From assembly GCA_012974475.1 (NCBI GenBank), contig JAAXQD010000114.1, positions 1-14,867 on the forward strand: a stretch of DNA of 14,867 bases. Direction: 5' to 3'. Below the pieces are notes generated by a model that was not told the DNA's origin, ran no database searches, and was given only the letters and a program-made list of their open reading frames with translations. This document shows, piece after piece, positions 14,241 through 14,867 of this stretch. This DNA is from Desulfobacterales bacterium. Lineage in GTDB: Bacteria > Desulfobacterota > Desulfobacteria > Desulfobacterales > UBA11574. How positions within the stretch are numbered: position 1 is the stretch's first letter; each line of letters opens with the position of its first letter. The position numbers and the translations under genes were made by a program.

Positions 14241-14848
14241 ATGTCTTCCATGTATAAAAAAGTCGGTTTGGCCTCGCTGATTATGATGGCTTCGGTGTTT
14301 TTAAGCCGTCTTACCGGTCTTATCCGGGAGCAGGTCATTGCCTATATTGGCGGAATCAGCGGTGGCGTCGATGCCTATCAGGTCGCCTTTATCATCCCCG
14401 AAATTCTAAATCATATCGTTGCCAGCGGGTTCCTTTCGGTGACGTTTATTCCGATTTTTTCTCTTTATCTGGTACGAAACAAAGAAGACGAGGGCTGGCG
14501 GGTCTTTTCTCTCATCCTCACCGGCTTTGGTAGCGTGCTGCTGGTATTGATTACAATTGCCTGTGTTTTTGCACGGGGGTTCGTCGAGATTCTCGCGCCG
14601 GGGCTCGATGATCCCGTATTGATCGAACAGGCGGTCCGAATGACACGGATTATCATACCGGCCCAGTTTTTCTTCTTTTCCGGCGGTATGCTTATGGCCG
14701 TTCAGTTCGCCAAGGAGAAATTTATCATCCCGGCCCTGTCCCCCCTTTTATACAATCTGGGAATTATTTGCGGGGGGGCACTGCTGGGGCCTCGAATCGG
14801 CATGGAAGGTTTTTCCTGGGGCGTTCTCATCGGGGCCTTTATCGGAAA
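14241..14848 (+). CDS. MurJ/MviN-family lipid flippase, N-terminal part only
   Basis: The first 202 codons of a MOP-superfamily membrane protein of the MurJ/MviN family, which moves lipid II or other lipid-linked sugars across the inner membrane. The family pattern is clear: SRLTGLIREQVIA (22-34), GGVDAYQVAFIIPEILNHIV (41-60), FLSVTFIPIF (64-73), followed by about four more hydrophobic segments. Compared with E. coli MurJ, Arg18, Arg24 and Asp39 have counterparts (Arg23, Arg29, Asp44), but the Arg52-Arg53 pair is replaced by Asn57-His58. That suggests a paralogue with another cargo or a divergent lineage. The ATG at 14241 or the one at 14250 could start; neither has a strong ribosome site. 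The frame runs into adapter at 14849, so the C-terminal part, normally well over half of the protein, is missing. Confidence 0.88.
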
Positions 14849-14867
14849 CTGTCTCTTATACACATCT
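14849..14867 (+). other. Illumina Nextera adapter at the end of the window
   Basis: The last 19 bases are exactly CTGTCTCTTATACACATCT, the Tn5 mosaic-end adapter. It follows coding sequence of the MurJ-family gene without a break, adding the false residues CLLYTS to its frame. Genuine sequence ends at about 14848. Confidence 0.98.

Noticed and set aside
14086..14280. 64-residue plus-strand frame overlapping the MurJ start
   Set aside because: It overlaps the conserved start of the MurJ-family gene in another frame and has no recognisable family.

Overview
The window looks like an assembled contig from a sulfate-reducing or related anaerobic member of the Desulfobacterota (former Deltaproteobacteria), most likely near the Desulfobacterales. 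The grounds are its protein families: a MetV-like methylene-tetrahydrofolate reductase partner, a TmcC/HdrE-like membrane cytochrome b, an HdrC-like iron-sulfur protein, a tetraheme class III cytochrome c, tandem two-CW domains, a DUF3786 iron-sulfur protein and a class I-type hybrid cluster protein. No rRNA, tRNA, CRISPR array or intact insertion sequence was seen.

Layout. 293-2392 (+): an acetyl-CoA hydrolase/CoA-transferase and a PaaI-type hotdog thioesterase. 2553-4836 (-): a four-gene redox operon, transcribed cytochrome c3, MetV, cytochrome b, HdrC-like, and closed by a strong terminator at 2419-2446. 5416-6171 (-): a duplicated two-CW protein. 6658-7593 (+): a DMT-superfamily transporter. 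7692-8126 (-): a YbgC-type thioesterase. 8220-8543 (-): an ABM-fold protein, divergent from a DUF3786 protein at 8795-9601 (+). 10009-11637 (+): hcp, convergent across a shared terminator with katA at 11756-13201 (-). A decayed PerR/Fur gene lies upstream of katA on the same strand. 14241-14848 (+): the first 202 codons of a MurJ/MviN-family flippase.

Two assembly problems matter. A 31-base exact match to the Illumina Nextera (Tn5) adapter sits inside metV at 4314-4344. It replaces genuine coding sequence and creates the well-known artefact peptide SEMCIRDR. The last 19 bases of the window (14849-14867) are the same adapter, so real sequence ends at about 14848.

How the genes may work together. 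The operon at 2553-4836 combines a periplasmic multiheme cytochrome, a quinone/heme b membrane subunit, a cytosolic HdrC-type ferredoxin and MetV, which elsewhere partners the methylene-THF reductase MetF. No MetF is present. The set suggests a membrane route that carries electrons between C1-folate metabolism (Wood-Ljungdahl pathway) and the periplasmic cytochrome pool. This is inference, and the cytochrome b gene carries an in-frame stop in this assembly. The right third is a stress-defence area: Hcp for nitric oxide/hydroxylamine, catalase for peroxide, and the remains of a peroxide-type regulator.
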